From Phalacrocorax aristotelis (taxonomy: Eukaryota; Chordata; Aves; Suliformes; Phalacrocoracidae), in NCBI RefSeq assembly GCF_949628215.1, contig NC_134288.1, positions 1,674,001 to 1,738,000 on the forward strand: 64,000 nucleotides of DNA, in the 5' to 3' direction. The notes beneath the pieces are model-generated. The model was given only the letters and a program-made list of their open reading frames with translations. It searched no databases and had not been told where the DNA came from. Below are positions 49,501 through 53,600 of the stretch, in pieces. The stretch's first letter is position 1. Each line of letters opens with the position of its first letter. The translations under genes and the position numbers were made by a program.

Positions 49501-50648
49501 CTGAGCTGCCGCTAAACCACGACAATAGCAAACTATACTAATAGCAAGAAATTAAGCCTTTAACCTGACCATTCAAGTAATATCAGATGAGGGGCATTGC
49601 TGGGGAACCTGGCAGCGGGGAGAGAGAGCATCATTGATCCCACCACACTGACCCAAACCATCACAGCACTGCAGCCTTACCAAGGGAGGGCTGTCTACTA
49701 AGAAAGGTTGTACCTGTACAAGCAAGACTACAGAACTGAACAGCTACAAGCAATCATCATAAGACCCTTTGCAAAGATGCTCAGACAGTGGACAGATGTC
49801 TTTTACGAGACCTAGACGTGCTGGTAAAAGGTGTTATTGTCCCAAAAGCCTGTTATTGCTTACTACCTACGCAGCTGTCCCCATGCATCCTCGGTGGGCA
49901 CTCTGGGGTACATAACAGTACTCCATGCCCACCAACAGAATAAGAAAATAAATCAGGTAGCATAGGTCAACGTAGCAGCAAAGGGGCAGTAACGTCTTGA
50001 ACTGACACAGTTACTTGAGAGTGAACCTATTCTCAGATAACTGCAGTGGTTTGAATTGGATGACTATGGTAGTAAAACACATCTCCTGTGTAGACAAGCC
50101 TGTTTTTCACTTTCATATAACAGAGCAACGTGTAACAGAGGGAAATGAAAGAGGAAAAAAAACCAAATAAAACATAGGAACTGAACAGGAATAAATGAAC
50201 TCACTAATGAAACCAGTTTTAAACAATAAAGCAACTGCAGAAACTTGTACTCTGTGTCTCTTAGAACAGCTCCCAACCTCACTAAGAATAACCCCAACAA
50301 ATCTTATTACAAACTAAGTAACTTGAAAACAGTACAATCTATTTCTTTGTACAAGCACCCTGACTACATAAATACTTCAAGGACAGTTGAAAAACAACAA
50401 GAGGGTACGTTACCCATGTGTAAAAGGCCAGGCACATTCTCCAGTATAATATCTAGTTTCTGTTCAAAGTCTCTGTCACCTATATTTCCTTTAAAAGCTA
50501 CAAAGATTGTAGAATCCTCAGGAGCAGCCTCCTGTTTCATTTCATCTTCCTCCAGTCCTGAATCAAAATCCACCTCGAAGTCTTCCATAGCTGAGGAGTA
50601 CAAGGAGGCATATGTATCTTTTAAGTTAGGTAGATCATCCAAAACCAT
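7499..50648 (-). CDS. NCOA6: NCOA6, nuclear receptor coactivator 6 (13 coding exons, joined)
   Basis: NCOA6 is a nuclear scaffold coactivator that binds hormone receptors and other activators through LXXLL motifs and is a defining subunit of the ASCOM H3K4-methyltransferase complex. Exons read on the minus strand: 50648-50414, 40861-40706, 40120-39998, 38524-38396, 36696-35881, 32205-32059, 31127-30014, 21222-21101, 20198-17229, 15608-15540, 13582-13546, 10887-10739 and 7545-7499. Every junction is GT-AG and the phase carries through; the sum is 6114 nt, 2037 residues plus TAA (human about 2063). The start ATG at 50648 has A at -3 and G at +4. LXXLL motifs are LVNLL (861-865) and LSQLL (1457-1461); basic patches lie at 887-898 and in the last seven residues. 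Most of the protein is low-complexity Q/P/M/S-rich sequence. Four CR1 copies and one provirus sit only in introns. Exon borders are by eye; a cDNA would confirm them. Confidence 0.96.
7546..10738 (-). other. NCOA6 intron between coding exons 13 and 12
   Basis: About 3.2 kb of AT-rich intron. No recognised transposon; short A and T runs near 8280 and 8450. Splice sites at both ends are consensus. Confidence 0.7.
10739..10887 (-). CDS. NCOA6: NCOA6 coding exon 12 (residues 1973-2023)
   Basis: The exon encodes [20 protein letters not shown] and [18 protein letters not shown], the conserved basic/serine-rich C-terminal block. The acceptor is CTTTATTAG and the donor GTAAAATG after the codons A-K plus G. 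The RRNSR and RKRSSR clusters look like phosphorylation and nuclear-targeting sequence; that is an inference from composition. Confidence 0.95.
10888..13545 (-). other. NCOA6 intron between coding exons 12 and 11
   Basis: About 2.7 kb with no recognised repeat. A plus-strand open frame of 173 codons at 12869-13390 has no recognisable domain and is taken as chance. Confidence 0.65.
13546..13582 (-). CDS. NCOA6: NCOA6 coding exon 11, 37-nt micro-exon (residues 1961-1973)
   Basis: The micro-exon is flanked by a strong pyrimidine-tract acceptor (TTTTTCTCTTGTAG) and a GTAAGG donor. It encodes [13 protein letters not shown] and joins exon 10 (phase 1) to exon 12 (phase 2). The peptide matches the mammalian ELEVNAAIVSGQS. 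Skipping it would shift the frame before the conserved C-terminus. Confidence 0.9.
13583..15539 (-). other. NCOA6 intron between coding exons 11 and 10
   Basis: About 2 kb of AT-rich intron. A short tandem repeat of GATAATGTACA lies near 14080-14105. Nothing else is recognised. Confidence 0.65.
15540..15608 (-). CDS. NCOA6: NCOA6 coding exon 10 (residues 1938-1961)
   Basis: A 69-nt exon found by its borders (ATTCTAG acceptor, GTAAATC donor), its phase (1 in, 1 out) and its position. It encodes [18 protein letters not shown] and joins to VQRAE. Similarity to the mammalian segment (SQNLV...ASVARPE) is weak but colinear. This region evolves faster than the rest of the C-terminus. Confidence 0.85.
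15609..17228 (-). other. NCOA6 intron between coding exons 10 and 9
   Basis: About 1.6 kb. It holds an A/C-rich tract at about 15790-15830 and an A23 run at 16164-16186. No gene signal. Confidence 0.65.
16164..16186 (+). repeat. poly(A) tract, 23 nt
   Basis: An uninterrupted A run in an intron (T on the gene's sense strand). No target duplication or retrocopy was seen next to it. Confidence 0.85.
17229..20198 (-). CDS. NCOA6: NCOA6 coding exon 9 (residues 948-1938), large exon
   Basis: This 2970-nt exon carries about half the protein. It opens with [17 protein letters not shown], then a run of seven glutamines and a methionine-rich run. Next come the very conserved block around [19 protein letters not shown] and [18 protein letters not shown], a Ser/Arg/Pro segment ([20 protein letters not shown]), the second LXXLL motif, and [16 protein letters not shown]. 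The last conserved block is [20 protein letters not shown]. The acceptor is CATTTTAG and the donor GTAAGT. Long single-exon coding with little nonsense in the other frames is typical of this gene. Confidence 0.97.
18658..18672 (-). other. NCOA6: LXXLL motif 2 (LSQLL, residues 1457-1461)
   Basis: L-S-Q-L-L lies in the conserved context [18 protein letters not shown]. In mammals this second box has a narrower receptor range (for example LXR); that specificity is assumed, not shown, here. Confidence 0.88.
20199..21100 (-). other. NCOA6 intron between coding exons 9 and 8
   Basis: 0.9 kb of AT-rich intron with no recognised feature. Confidence 0.65.
21101..21222 (-). CDS. NCOA6: NCOA6 coding exon 8 (residues 907-948)
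   Basis: The exon encodes [16 protein letters not shown] and [18 protein letters not shown]. The acceptor is CTTCCAG and the donor GTAGTAGG. It enters in phase 2 and leaves in phase 1, exactly matching exons 7 and 9. An 8.8-kb intron with two CR1 copies lies between it and exon 7. Confidence 0.95.
21803..22510 (-). mobile_element. CR1 LINE 3' fragment
   Basis: The plus strand shows the reversed CR1 3' end (ATCATAGAAAGGCTTGGGTT), then TTCCAACCCCCTGCCATGG, TGGGAAACCTGTTCCAGTGC and GGACCTGCTTGAGCAGGTCG. The copy is 5'-truncated, as usual for CR1. It lies in sense with NCOA6, in an intron. Confidence 0.92.
24079..26150 (-). mobile_element. long CR1 LINE copy with reverse-transcriptase remnant
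   Basis: The element's 3' end is at the low coordinate (AATCACAGAATCATGAAGGT). It extends about 2 kb and includes the RT region. Frameshifts and stops break the coding frame, so it is a dead, 5'-truncated copy. The part at 24460-24850 is GC-rich, as is common in CR1. Confidence 0.92.
24863..25417 (-). pseudogene. CR1 reverse-transcriptase fragment
   Basis: An open stretch of 184 codons carries LINE RT features: [20 protein letters not shown] at its start, SVPQGSVLG in the middle, and FADDTKL with the catalytic aspartates. The frame is lost on both sides, so no working ORF2 protein is expected. Confidence 0.88.
30014..31127 (-). CDS. NCOA6: NCOA6 coding exon 7 (residues 536-907), first LXXLL motif
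   Basis: This exon is rich in Q, M, N, P and G with repeated MQ/MMxPQGQ-like units. Near its end it carries [19 protein letters not shown], which contains the main receptor-binding LXXLL motif, followed by a lysine/arginine cluster (residues 887-898) that resembles a nuclear localisation signal. The donor follows AC of a split threonine codon (GTAGGT); reading past it would hit TAG at once. Mammalian data show that this LXXLL binds ligand-loaded nuclear receptors. Confidence 0.96.
30139..30153 (-). other. NCOA6: LXXLL motif 1 (LVNLL, residues 861-865)
   Basis: The codons read L-V-N-L-L and are preceded by another leucine. In mammalian NCOA6 the matching motif is the high-affinity nuclear-receptor box. 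It is fully kept here. Confidence 0.9.
31128..32058 (-). other. NCOA6 intron between coding exons 7 and 6
   Basis: 0.9 kb of AT-rich intron with no recognised feature. Confidence 0.65.
32059..32205 (-). CDS. NCOA6: NCOA6 coding exon 6 (residues 487-536)
   Basis: The exon encodes [19 protein letters not shown], then a threonine/alanine/proline linker ending NVPHTG. The acceptor is TTGTCTTCAG and the donor GTCTGT. The frame continues from exon 5 into exon 7 with a split glycine codon at each border. Confidence 0.94.
32206..35880 (-). other. NCOA6 intron between coding exons 6 and 5
   Basis: About 3.7 kb with one CR1 copy at 33087-33975. The remainder shows no gene or repeat signal. Confidence 0.65.
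33087..33975 (-). mobile_element. CR1 LINE 3' fragment with tail repeat
   Basis: It begins on the plus strand with AATCATAGAATCAATCATAG (reversed ATTCTATGATT tail), then CCCCGAGTTGGAAGGGACC and CATCGAGCCCAACCCCTG. It runs on to the CR1 region ending near GTCAGCACACAT. GC-rich and fairly well kept. Confidence 0.92.
35881..36696 (-). CDS. NCOA6: NCOA6 coding exon 5 (residues 215-487), Q/P-rich domain
   Basis: The exon starts with the split D codon of [10 protein letters not shown] and encodes a proline/glutamine-rich activation region that includes the conserved segment [20 protein letters not shown]. It ends at HPGLGG before the donor GTAAGA. The glutamine-rich stretch after FQQLQQQ is short and broken by T, L, R and P, whereas mammalian orthologues carry a long pure polyQ here. 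This region is known to serve transactivation in mammals; the same role here is inferred. Confidence 0.95.
36697..38395 (-). other. NCOA6 intron between coding exons 5 and 4
   Basis: 1.7 kb, of which about 0.76 kb is a CR1 copy (36976-37735). No other feature. Confidence 0.65.
36976..37735 (-). mobile_element. CR1 LINE 3' fragment
   Basis: The plus strand starts GAATTGTAGAATCACAGAAT and continues CCTCAAGTTGGAAGGAACCC, then GGGGAGCCTGTTCCAGGGAC. It is a 5'-truncated copy in the same orientation as NCOA6. Confidence 0.92.
38396..38524 (-). CDS. NCOA6: NCOA6 coding exon 4 (residues 172-215)
   Basis: The exon encodes [18 protein letters not shown] and later [13 protein letters not shown]. The acceptor is TTTTTAAG and the donor GTGGTA. 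The middle of the exon is less conserved against mammals than the ends, as expected for a disordered linker. Phase 1 on both sides keeps the frame. Confidence 0.93.
38525..39997 (-). other. NCOA6 intron between coding exons 4 and 3
   Basis: 1.5 kb of AT-rich intron with an A/C-rich tract at about 39657-39765. No gene signal. Confidence 0.65.
39657..39765. repeat. A/C-rich low-complexity tract
   Basis: About 110 bp made almost only of AAACC/AAAACC-type units. Similar tracts occur near 15790-15830 and 23895-23970. Confidence 0.7.
39998..40120 (-). CDS. NCOA6: NCOA6 coding exon 3 (residues 131-172)
   Basis: The exon begins with the split glycine codon and encodes [20 protein letters not shown], then a glycine/methionine-rich stretch ending FPMQGGQG. 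The acceptor is CTTTTAG and the donor GTAAAT. Phase 1 at both ends agrees with the neighbouring exons. The sequence follows mammalian NCOA6 closely, so the call is firm. Confidence 0.95.
40121..40705 (-). other. NCOA6 intron between coding exons 3 and 2
   Basis: 0.6 kb of AT-rich intron; nothing recognised. Confidence 0.65.
40706..40861 (-). CDS. NCOA6: NCOA6 coding exon 2 (residues 79-130)
   Basis: The acceptor is TTTTAAG and the donor GTATTTC. The split GAA codon joins exon 1 to [15 protein letters not shown], followed by [20 protein letters not shown], which is almost identical to mammalian NCOA6. This compact, predicted folded N-terminal region is one of the most conserved parts of the protein. 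A 9.5-kb intron holding the provirus separates it from exon 1. Confidence 0.95.
40862..42996 (-). other. NCOA6 intron between coding exons 2 and 1, part before the provirus
   Basis: AT-rich intron without recognised repeats. A plus-strand frame of 153 codons at 42502-42963 ends just before the provirus and has no recognisable domain; it is probably chance. Confidence 0.6.
43139..43186 (+). promoter_or_regulatory. LTR core promoter elements (CCAAT and TATA-like)
   Basis: CCAAT at 43139-43143 and TATATT at 43181-43186, about 40 bp apart. Transcription would start roughly 25-30 bp after the TATA-like box, at the edge of the CpG-dense part. The same elements recur 6026 bp downstream in the 3' LTR. 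Confidence 0.5.
43383..43388 (+). terminator. LTR poly(A) signal ATTAAA (5' copy)
   Basis: ATTAAA, the common variant hexamer, lies about 110 bp before the LTR end. The functional copy in the 3' LTR is at 49409-49414. Confidence 0.5.
43506..43523 (+). other. primer binding site, tRNA-Lys1,2 type
   Basis: TGGCGCCCAACGTGGGGC begins 7 nt after the LTR. It equals the 18-nt PBS known for tRNA-Lys1,2-primed retroviruses such as Mason-Pfizer monkey virus. ERV-L elements were named for a leucine tRNA, so this is an unusual pairing. Confidence 0.85.
43564..45432 (+). CDS. gag: gag, ERV-L-like, with hydrophobic N-terminus
   Basis: 622 codons from an ATG with A at -3 (CACCATGT). The frame is open upstream through the PBS but has no earlier ATG. 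Residues about 8-26, 32-60, 82-101 and 106-123 are hydrophobic and could span or bind membranes; an N-Y-T sequon sits at 65-67. A charged P/S/T/E-rich linker follows. Residues about 320-470 resemble the ERV-L/Fv1 capsid, with a W-D-N-G at 335-338 and an IQYLREL helix near 406. A short coiled-coil-like leucine/glutamine helix lies at about 487-505. No CCHC zinc knuckle is seen. The frame ends at UAG 45430-45432, directly in phase with pol. It is expected to form intracellular particles, as for other env-less elements. Confidence 0.88.
   Translation: MLSFLQWVLKIGVGCLSLLCSAVISNVLPTRFVIQTLVFSFTWYLGFLLKPLLYFGYHLVEAISNYTSSSERFYMEEIQNNTFATLFYDVCAFVTTTFLYLEHPWVVKVQSLLVFGHVVLVLTKQLKNITQKSAPRLDSYEWQGMWDSMGKYLGQWAPPVFWSFTPEQVQNPKKLVEYLEKVCCYAGNSRETQITATCWGLAHAYRALLNSIQCPQGEENVSGLKCKVTGTVDNPALTTGTAATQTPTTSTGASSENKPVPVSVAPIHKTKYWKRTSTRLERDDEEPGPSRGEEGEVINEIETTRSLSLSELRDMRKDYSRRSGEHIATWLLRCWDNGASSLELEGKEAKQLGSLSGEGGVDKAIGKKPQALSLWRRLLSGVKERYPFKEDVTYRPGKWTTMEKGIQYLRELAVFEVIYGDLDDQRSSKDPDEAECTRPMWRKFVRSAPSSHANSLAVMSWKDDETPTVAEVIDRLRDYDTNISSSLVSAVEKLSQEVQQLKEDLSYSPPRQSSVSAVRNKRPLAQRRGYTPRATLWFYLRDHGEDMMRWDGKPTSTLQARVHELQGRTVTQGGSSRKAAAPVSSEQVPRQRSRSADFISKCNRGTPDSHLQEVSCDCHDQD
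45430..45474 (+). promoter_or_regulatory. possible stop-codon readthrough signal between gag and pol
   Basis: UAG (45430-45432) is followed by a 10-nt spacer, a perfect 6-bp hairpin CCTCCA/TGGAGG (45443-45448 and 45455-45460) with loop GCCGGG, and a downstream CCGG (45471-45474) that could pair with CCGG in the loop. This is the layout of the gammaretroviral readthrough pseudoknot. The folding is inferred by eye. Confidence 0.5.
45433..48618 (+). CDS. pol: pro-pol: protease, reverse transcriptase, RNase H, integrase
   Basis: The frame is open from the codon after the gag UAG to TGA 48616-48618 and has no ATG near its start, so it is probably made as a readthrough product. Residue numbers below count from the GTG at 45454. 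Protease has D-T-G-A at 30-33. RT has the first aspartate at 243 and Y-I-D-D at 305-308. RNase H has D614, E652, D676 and D746. Integrase has the zinc-binding H773, H778, C807, C810 and the catalytic D840, D899, E935 with the classic 35-residue spacing. All catalytic residues are present and no frameshift is seen. No dUTPase domain follows integrase, unlike several mammalian ERV-L copies. Confidence 0.95.
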   Translation, partial: RGPASSRVEERDNRAYWTVWIRWPGTSDPQEYKALVDTGAQCTLMPSNYIGAEPISIAGVTGGSQELTVLEAEVSLTGNEWQKHPIVTGPEAPCILGIDYLRRGYFKDPKGYKWAFGVAALETEETEQLSTLPGLSKDPSVVGLLKVKEQQVPIATTTVHRRQYRTNRDSLIPIHKLIHQLRSQGVISKTHSPFNSPIWPVRKSNGEWRLTVDYRGLNEVTPPLSAAVPDMLELQYELESKAAKWYATIDIANAFFSIPLAAECRPQFAFTWRGVQYTWNRLPQGWKHSPTICHGLIQTVLEQGEAPEHLQYIDDIIVWGSTAEEVFEKGEKIVQILLKAGFAIKQSKVKGPAREIQFLGIKWQDGRRQIPMDVINKIAAMSPPTSKKETQAFLGVVGFWRMHIPNYSLIVSPLYQVTRKKNDFKWGPEQRQAFEQIKREIVHAVALGPVRAGQDVKNVLYTAAGENGPTWSLWQKAPGETRGRPLGFWSRGYRGSEARYTPTEKEILAAYEGVRAASEVVGTEAQLLLAPRLPVLGWMFKGNIPSTHHATDATWSKWVALITQRARVGNPSRPGILEVIMDWPEGKDFGLSPEEEVTRAEEAPLYNKLPADEKQYALFTDGSCRLVGKHRRWKAAVWSPTRQVAETAEGEGESSQFAEVKAIQLALDIAEREKWPVLYLYTDSWMVANALWGWLQQWKQSNWQRRGKPIWAATLWQDIAARVEKLVVKVRHVDAHVPKSRATEEHRNNQQVDRAAKIEVAEVDLDWQHKGELFLARWAHDTSGHQGRDATYRWARDRGVDLTMGIIAQVIHECDTCAAIKQAKRVKPLWYGGRWLKYKYGEAWQIDYITLPQTRQGKRHVLTMVETTTGWLETYPVPHATARNALLGLEKQVLWRHGTPERIESDNGTHFRNSLIDTWAKEHGIEWVYHIPYHAPASGKIERYNGLLKTTLRAMGGGTFKHWDTHLAKATWLVNTRGSANRAGPAQSEILHTVEGDRVPVVHTKSMLGKTVWVLPASGKGKPIRGIVFARGPGCTWWVMREDGEIRCVPQGDLILGENSQ
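48619..49022 (+). other. proviral 3' non-coding region and polypurine tract
   Basis: No env-like frame. A purine-rich run lies at 48931-48946, and the likely plus-strand primer tract is AATAAGGGGTGGAGAA (49007-49022), directly before the LTR. Confidence 0.7.
49023..49524 (+). repeat. 3' LTR
   Basis: 502 bp, identical by eye to the 5' LTR over its whole length, including all frame-shadow ORFs. It is followed by the target duplication ATAGC (49525-49529). Confidence 0.95.
49525..50413 (-). other. NCOA6 intron between coding exons 2 and 1, part after the provirus
   Basis: Ordinary intron sequence from the target duplication to the donor of coding exon 1. Nothing else is recognised. Confidence 0.6.
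50414..50648 (-). CDS. NCOA6: NCOA6 coding exon 1 (residues 1-78)
   Basis: This exon encodes the conserved acidic N-terminus, starting MVLDDLPNL and reaching LLHM before the donor. The codon series ends in one extra G, followed by GTAACG on the minus strand. The first ATG is at 50648; the same frame is open a few codons further upstream but without another ATG. The exon's 5' edge is uncertain: AG acceptors lie just before 50688 (after a good pyrimidine tract) and before 50667. Either would give a short 5' UTR segment in this exon. Confidence 0.95.
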
Positions 50649-50688
50649 TGTTTCCAACAATGGGAGCCTGTCAGACGTTAAGATGATG

Positions 50689-53600
50689 CTTGGGAGGAAA
50701 AAAAGAATTATAATAAGTATAACAACTGTGTAAAGACATTAACAACTGCTTTCAATGGCACATAATATCATTGACAGGAAAACCTACCAGGTGGCTCAAT
50801 GCTAGGGTCTGCAAGATAAACTGTGCGACTTTGAAAATGGTGGCCATTGCAGTATCCAAGCTGTTCCTCCACTAGAACAAACAGAAGTGGTTTCCTGACA
50901 GAATCCTGCTGCGCGTGACTTGAGAAGTATTCCAGTTGACCTAAACAATAGTCAGGTATAAAGGGGGGGGGGGGGGGGGGGGGGGAAGACCCAAAGAAAA
51001 TAAATTACATTCACCTCCACATTGCACAGAGGATAAGCAAGCACCAAGTACAAATTCTGCAGTGACTCACAGCAATACCTGAATTATAGAAAACACACCA
51101 AATTTAGTTTTAGACACTGCAGACGCAATAGGCACTCCTTTGTCCAGCAAAGCAGCAGAGAAGCCATAGTACATTTTTACCAGGAGAAATTTAGCGTTTG
51201 GCAAATATTTTACTCACATCCAGGGAAATCTCAGGCATGCTATGCCTTCTTTCTACAAGTTTGTAAAGATTTAGGTGTGTTCAGCTGCTTGTGCACATTA
51301 CAACCTGAAATGTGCTCCCCCTGTGCTAGCTCACAACTCCCCCCATGCCCCTGTTGAGCTTGACTAAGAATGAATTCAGTAAATTCAGTCACACATCTGA
51401 TGTTTTTTACTTTATAAAATGTCTAGACTTTGCAATAAATTTTACTTGATATTATTATAGTAATCTAGGCTTTTTACGTGTAGAGAACCATAGCCTATGA
51501 TAAAAGTTATCCCTACATCTGTGGTCAACAATACCAATGTTTAGTTAGGATGCACATTTTTCCACTCCAACATGAGCCTTACAAGGGCTATGGCACTAAC
51601 TCCTCCAGGCGAGACCTCTCTTCTCACACTCAATGCTTTTCAAGCATTGCTAGAAGAATTAAACCATCTACACTGAGAGCCAAAGCTGATGTCAAAACCA
51701 AAAAAGGGACCTGCTCCTCACCGTCGCTGTCAAAAACAAATCAACTCAACAGCCAGGACTGTCAAGACCTCATAACTCCAAAGCTGTCTATTCAGCCCAA
51801 CCCACCCAAAACGTTTAGTCTGGGATGACATTCCCTTGAATAGGATACAGATTGGGTTTCTGGCAGAGATTCAAATTCCCAACACAAATTAAAACCACAA
51901 CTCTGAGATTAAAGGTGAGCTGCAGATACTGGCCAGGAACTATGTTAGACAAGCTTAGACTGTTTGCACACTCGCATAATGCCGCTGAAGGGACAACATT
52001 ACAAATTTAAAAACAAGGACTCAGAAGTCACAGAATACCCTCAGCTTTTGGTCAGGTCTCTACGCACACACTTACTGTGTTTTTAGAAAATATGTTTTGG
52101 GTTTTTTTTCCTCCCTCGCAACCCTATACCACACTAGGCAGGCTAAATGGCATTAATGAGTAATCACCTATTGTACATATAGTTACTCTCTTCATAATGC
52201 AGCACCAGGCCTTCACTCTTCAAACACAACTCGAATCGTGGATTAAAAACAAAGCTAATTTTGTCTCACAAACTCTTTTGCAGTCCTGCAACAGAACGCA
52301 AGTGAAAATGCTTCACAGTCACTGATCTATTTCCATAGTGCTTTCGTAAGTTACTTCTTATTACCATGGAAATTTTAAAGATGCAGAATGGAGACCAAAA
52401 TTTTAAGAAATCCATTACCAGGTAAACATGGAGACAATTAAATCTTCTTTTTCCCCAAGACTCCTTGCTGCTCAGCTCTGTATCTAAATTACAGGTCTGA
52501 GTGTTTGGCACCTCGACGAAGTTAAACTACTCTGTTTCATGTCAGGTGCCCAGAAAATGAGAATGACAATTAGCAAGCACCTGTGAAAAGCTGTTTTAAT
52601 TGATTTTCACACATAATTTCTTGGACAGGGAACTTCCTTACCAGCACTGACTTCACATCAACCAGGAGAGAATTCCTTCTCCTTCTGCATTCCTACATCA
52701 TTTATTACACACACACTGGCTTTAGGGAGAAAGAAGCTGGGAATCCTACACTAATAATCTTTTTAACAACTGAGCACAGCCATTCTGTGCACTAAATGAG
52801 CCCAAGCATCCTGTGAAATATAAGCACTGCATTTTGAAGAAAATTACATAGAAAATTATTTCTCTTAAAATCTTCGGTAAGATTTTCAAGGAAAGAAATC
52901 TCAGCTCAATATACAGGTTCTTACATGTTGAAAAATCACAATTATTTGGAGGGGATGGAGCGTTCCAGCTGCAGCAAGAAACCATGAGTATTTCTGACAA
53001 CGCCTGACACCAAAGAAATAAAAAATTATCTATAAACACAAACGTTTCAAATCTTTTTTTGAATGGAAGTGTCTGAAGCATCCATCTTGTCTGTGCAAGA
53101 GCAGAAGACTCCCAGACTGCTTAAACTGTCGTTTTAAAGACTTCATGAAAATGCTGCAGTGTAGACCAGATTCCACCAACCTTGCCTCAACGTGCCACAA
53201 TCTGACAGGCCTTCTTATAATTATGGCCCTTCATGAACACTAATAAAATATAGTTTGCTAAATCCCAAAAGGCCACAGGCCTTGTTTCATCTGACTTGGA
53301 AGATCATAGGACTTCAGGGAAAGCTTGAATAAAAAAAACCCACAAAACAAAACAATCAAACAAAAAAAAAGATTGAGCTTCAAATTTTACTTTCCGGATA
53401 AGAACATGTAGCTACAGGTCCCTTCGCTTTTTCTTTTTTTCCTTCACCTTATGCTCCTTAAGGATCTCTGCTACATCCATCTTCCTGCTCTCCCTCTCAA
53501 ATGCATGCAGTTTAGTCCGTTCCTATATTCGGGTATAATTTATCTCAAGTATGACAGGAGGAAGTAATGATTTGTGAAATCTTCCTCTTCAGGCAGAGCA

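Larger units (their letters stand above)
42997..49524 (+). mobile_element. complete env-less endogenous retrovirus (ERV-L-like provirus)
   Basis: A 6528-bp provirus with TG...CA-ended LTRs of 502 bp each, flanked by the 5-bp duplication ATAGC (42992-42996 and 49525-49529). The order is LTR, tRNA-Lys PBS, gag, pro-RT-RNaseH-integrase, purine tract, LTR. No env is present: only about 400 non-coding bases separate pol from the 3' LTR. A 5-bp duplication, an Fv1-like capsid region and the lack of env fit class III (ERV-L) elements. It lies antisense to NCOA6 in an intron. LTRs that look identical and the absence of visible breaks in gag and pol point to a very recent insertion. Confidence 0.95.

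Noticed and set aside
50787..50807. 21-nt candidate exon with AG and GT borders upstream of coding exon 1
   Set aside because: Splice-like borders exist, but the piece is too short and there is no independent support.
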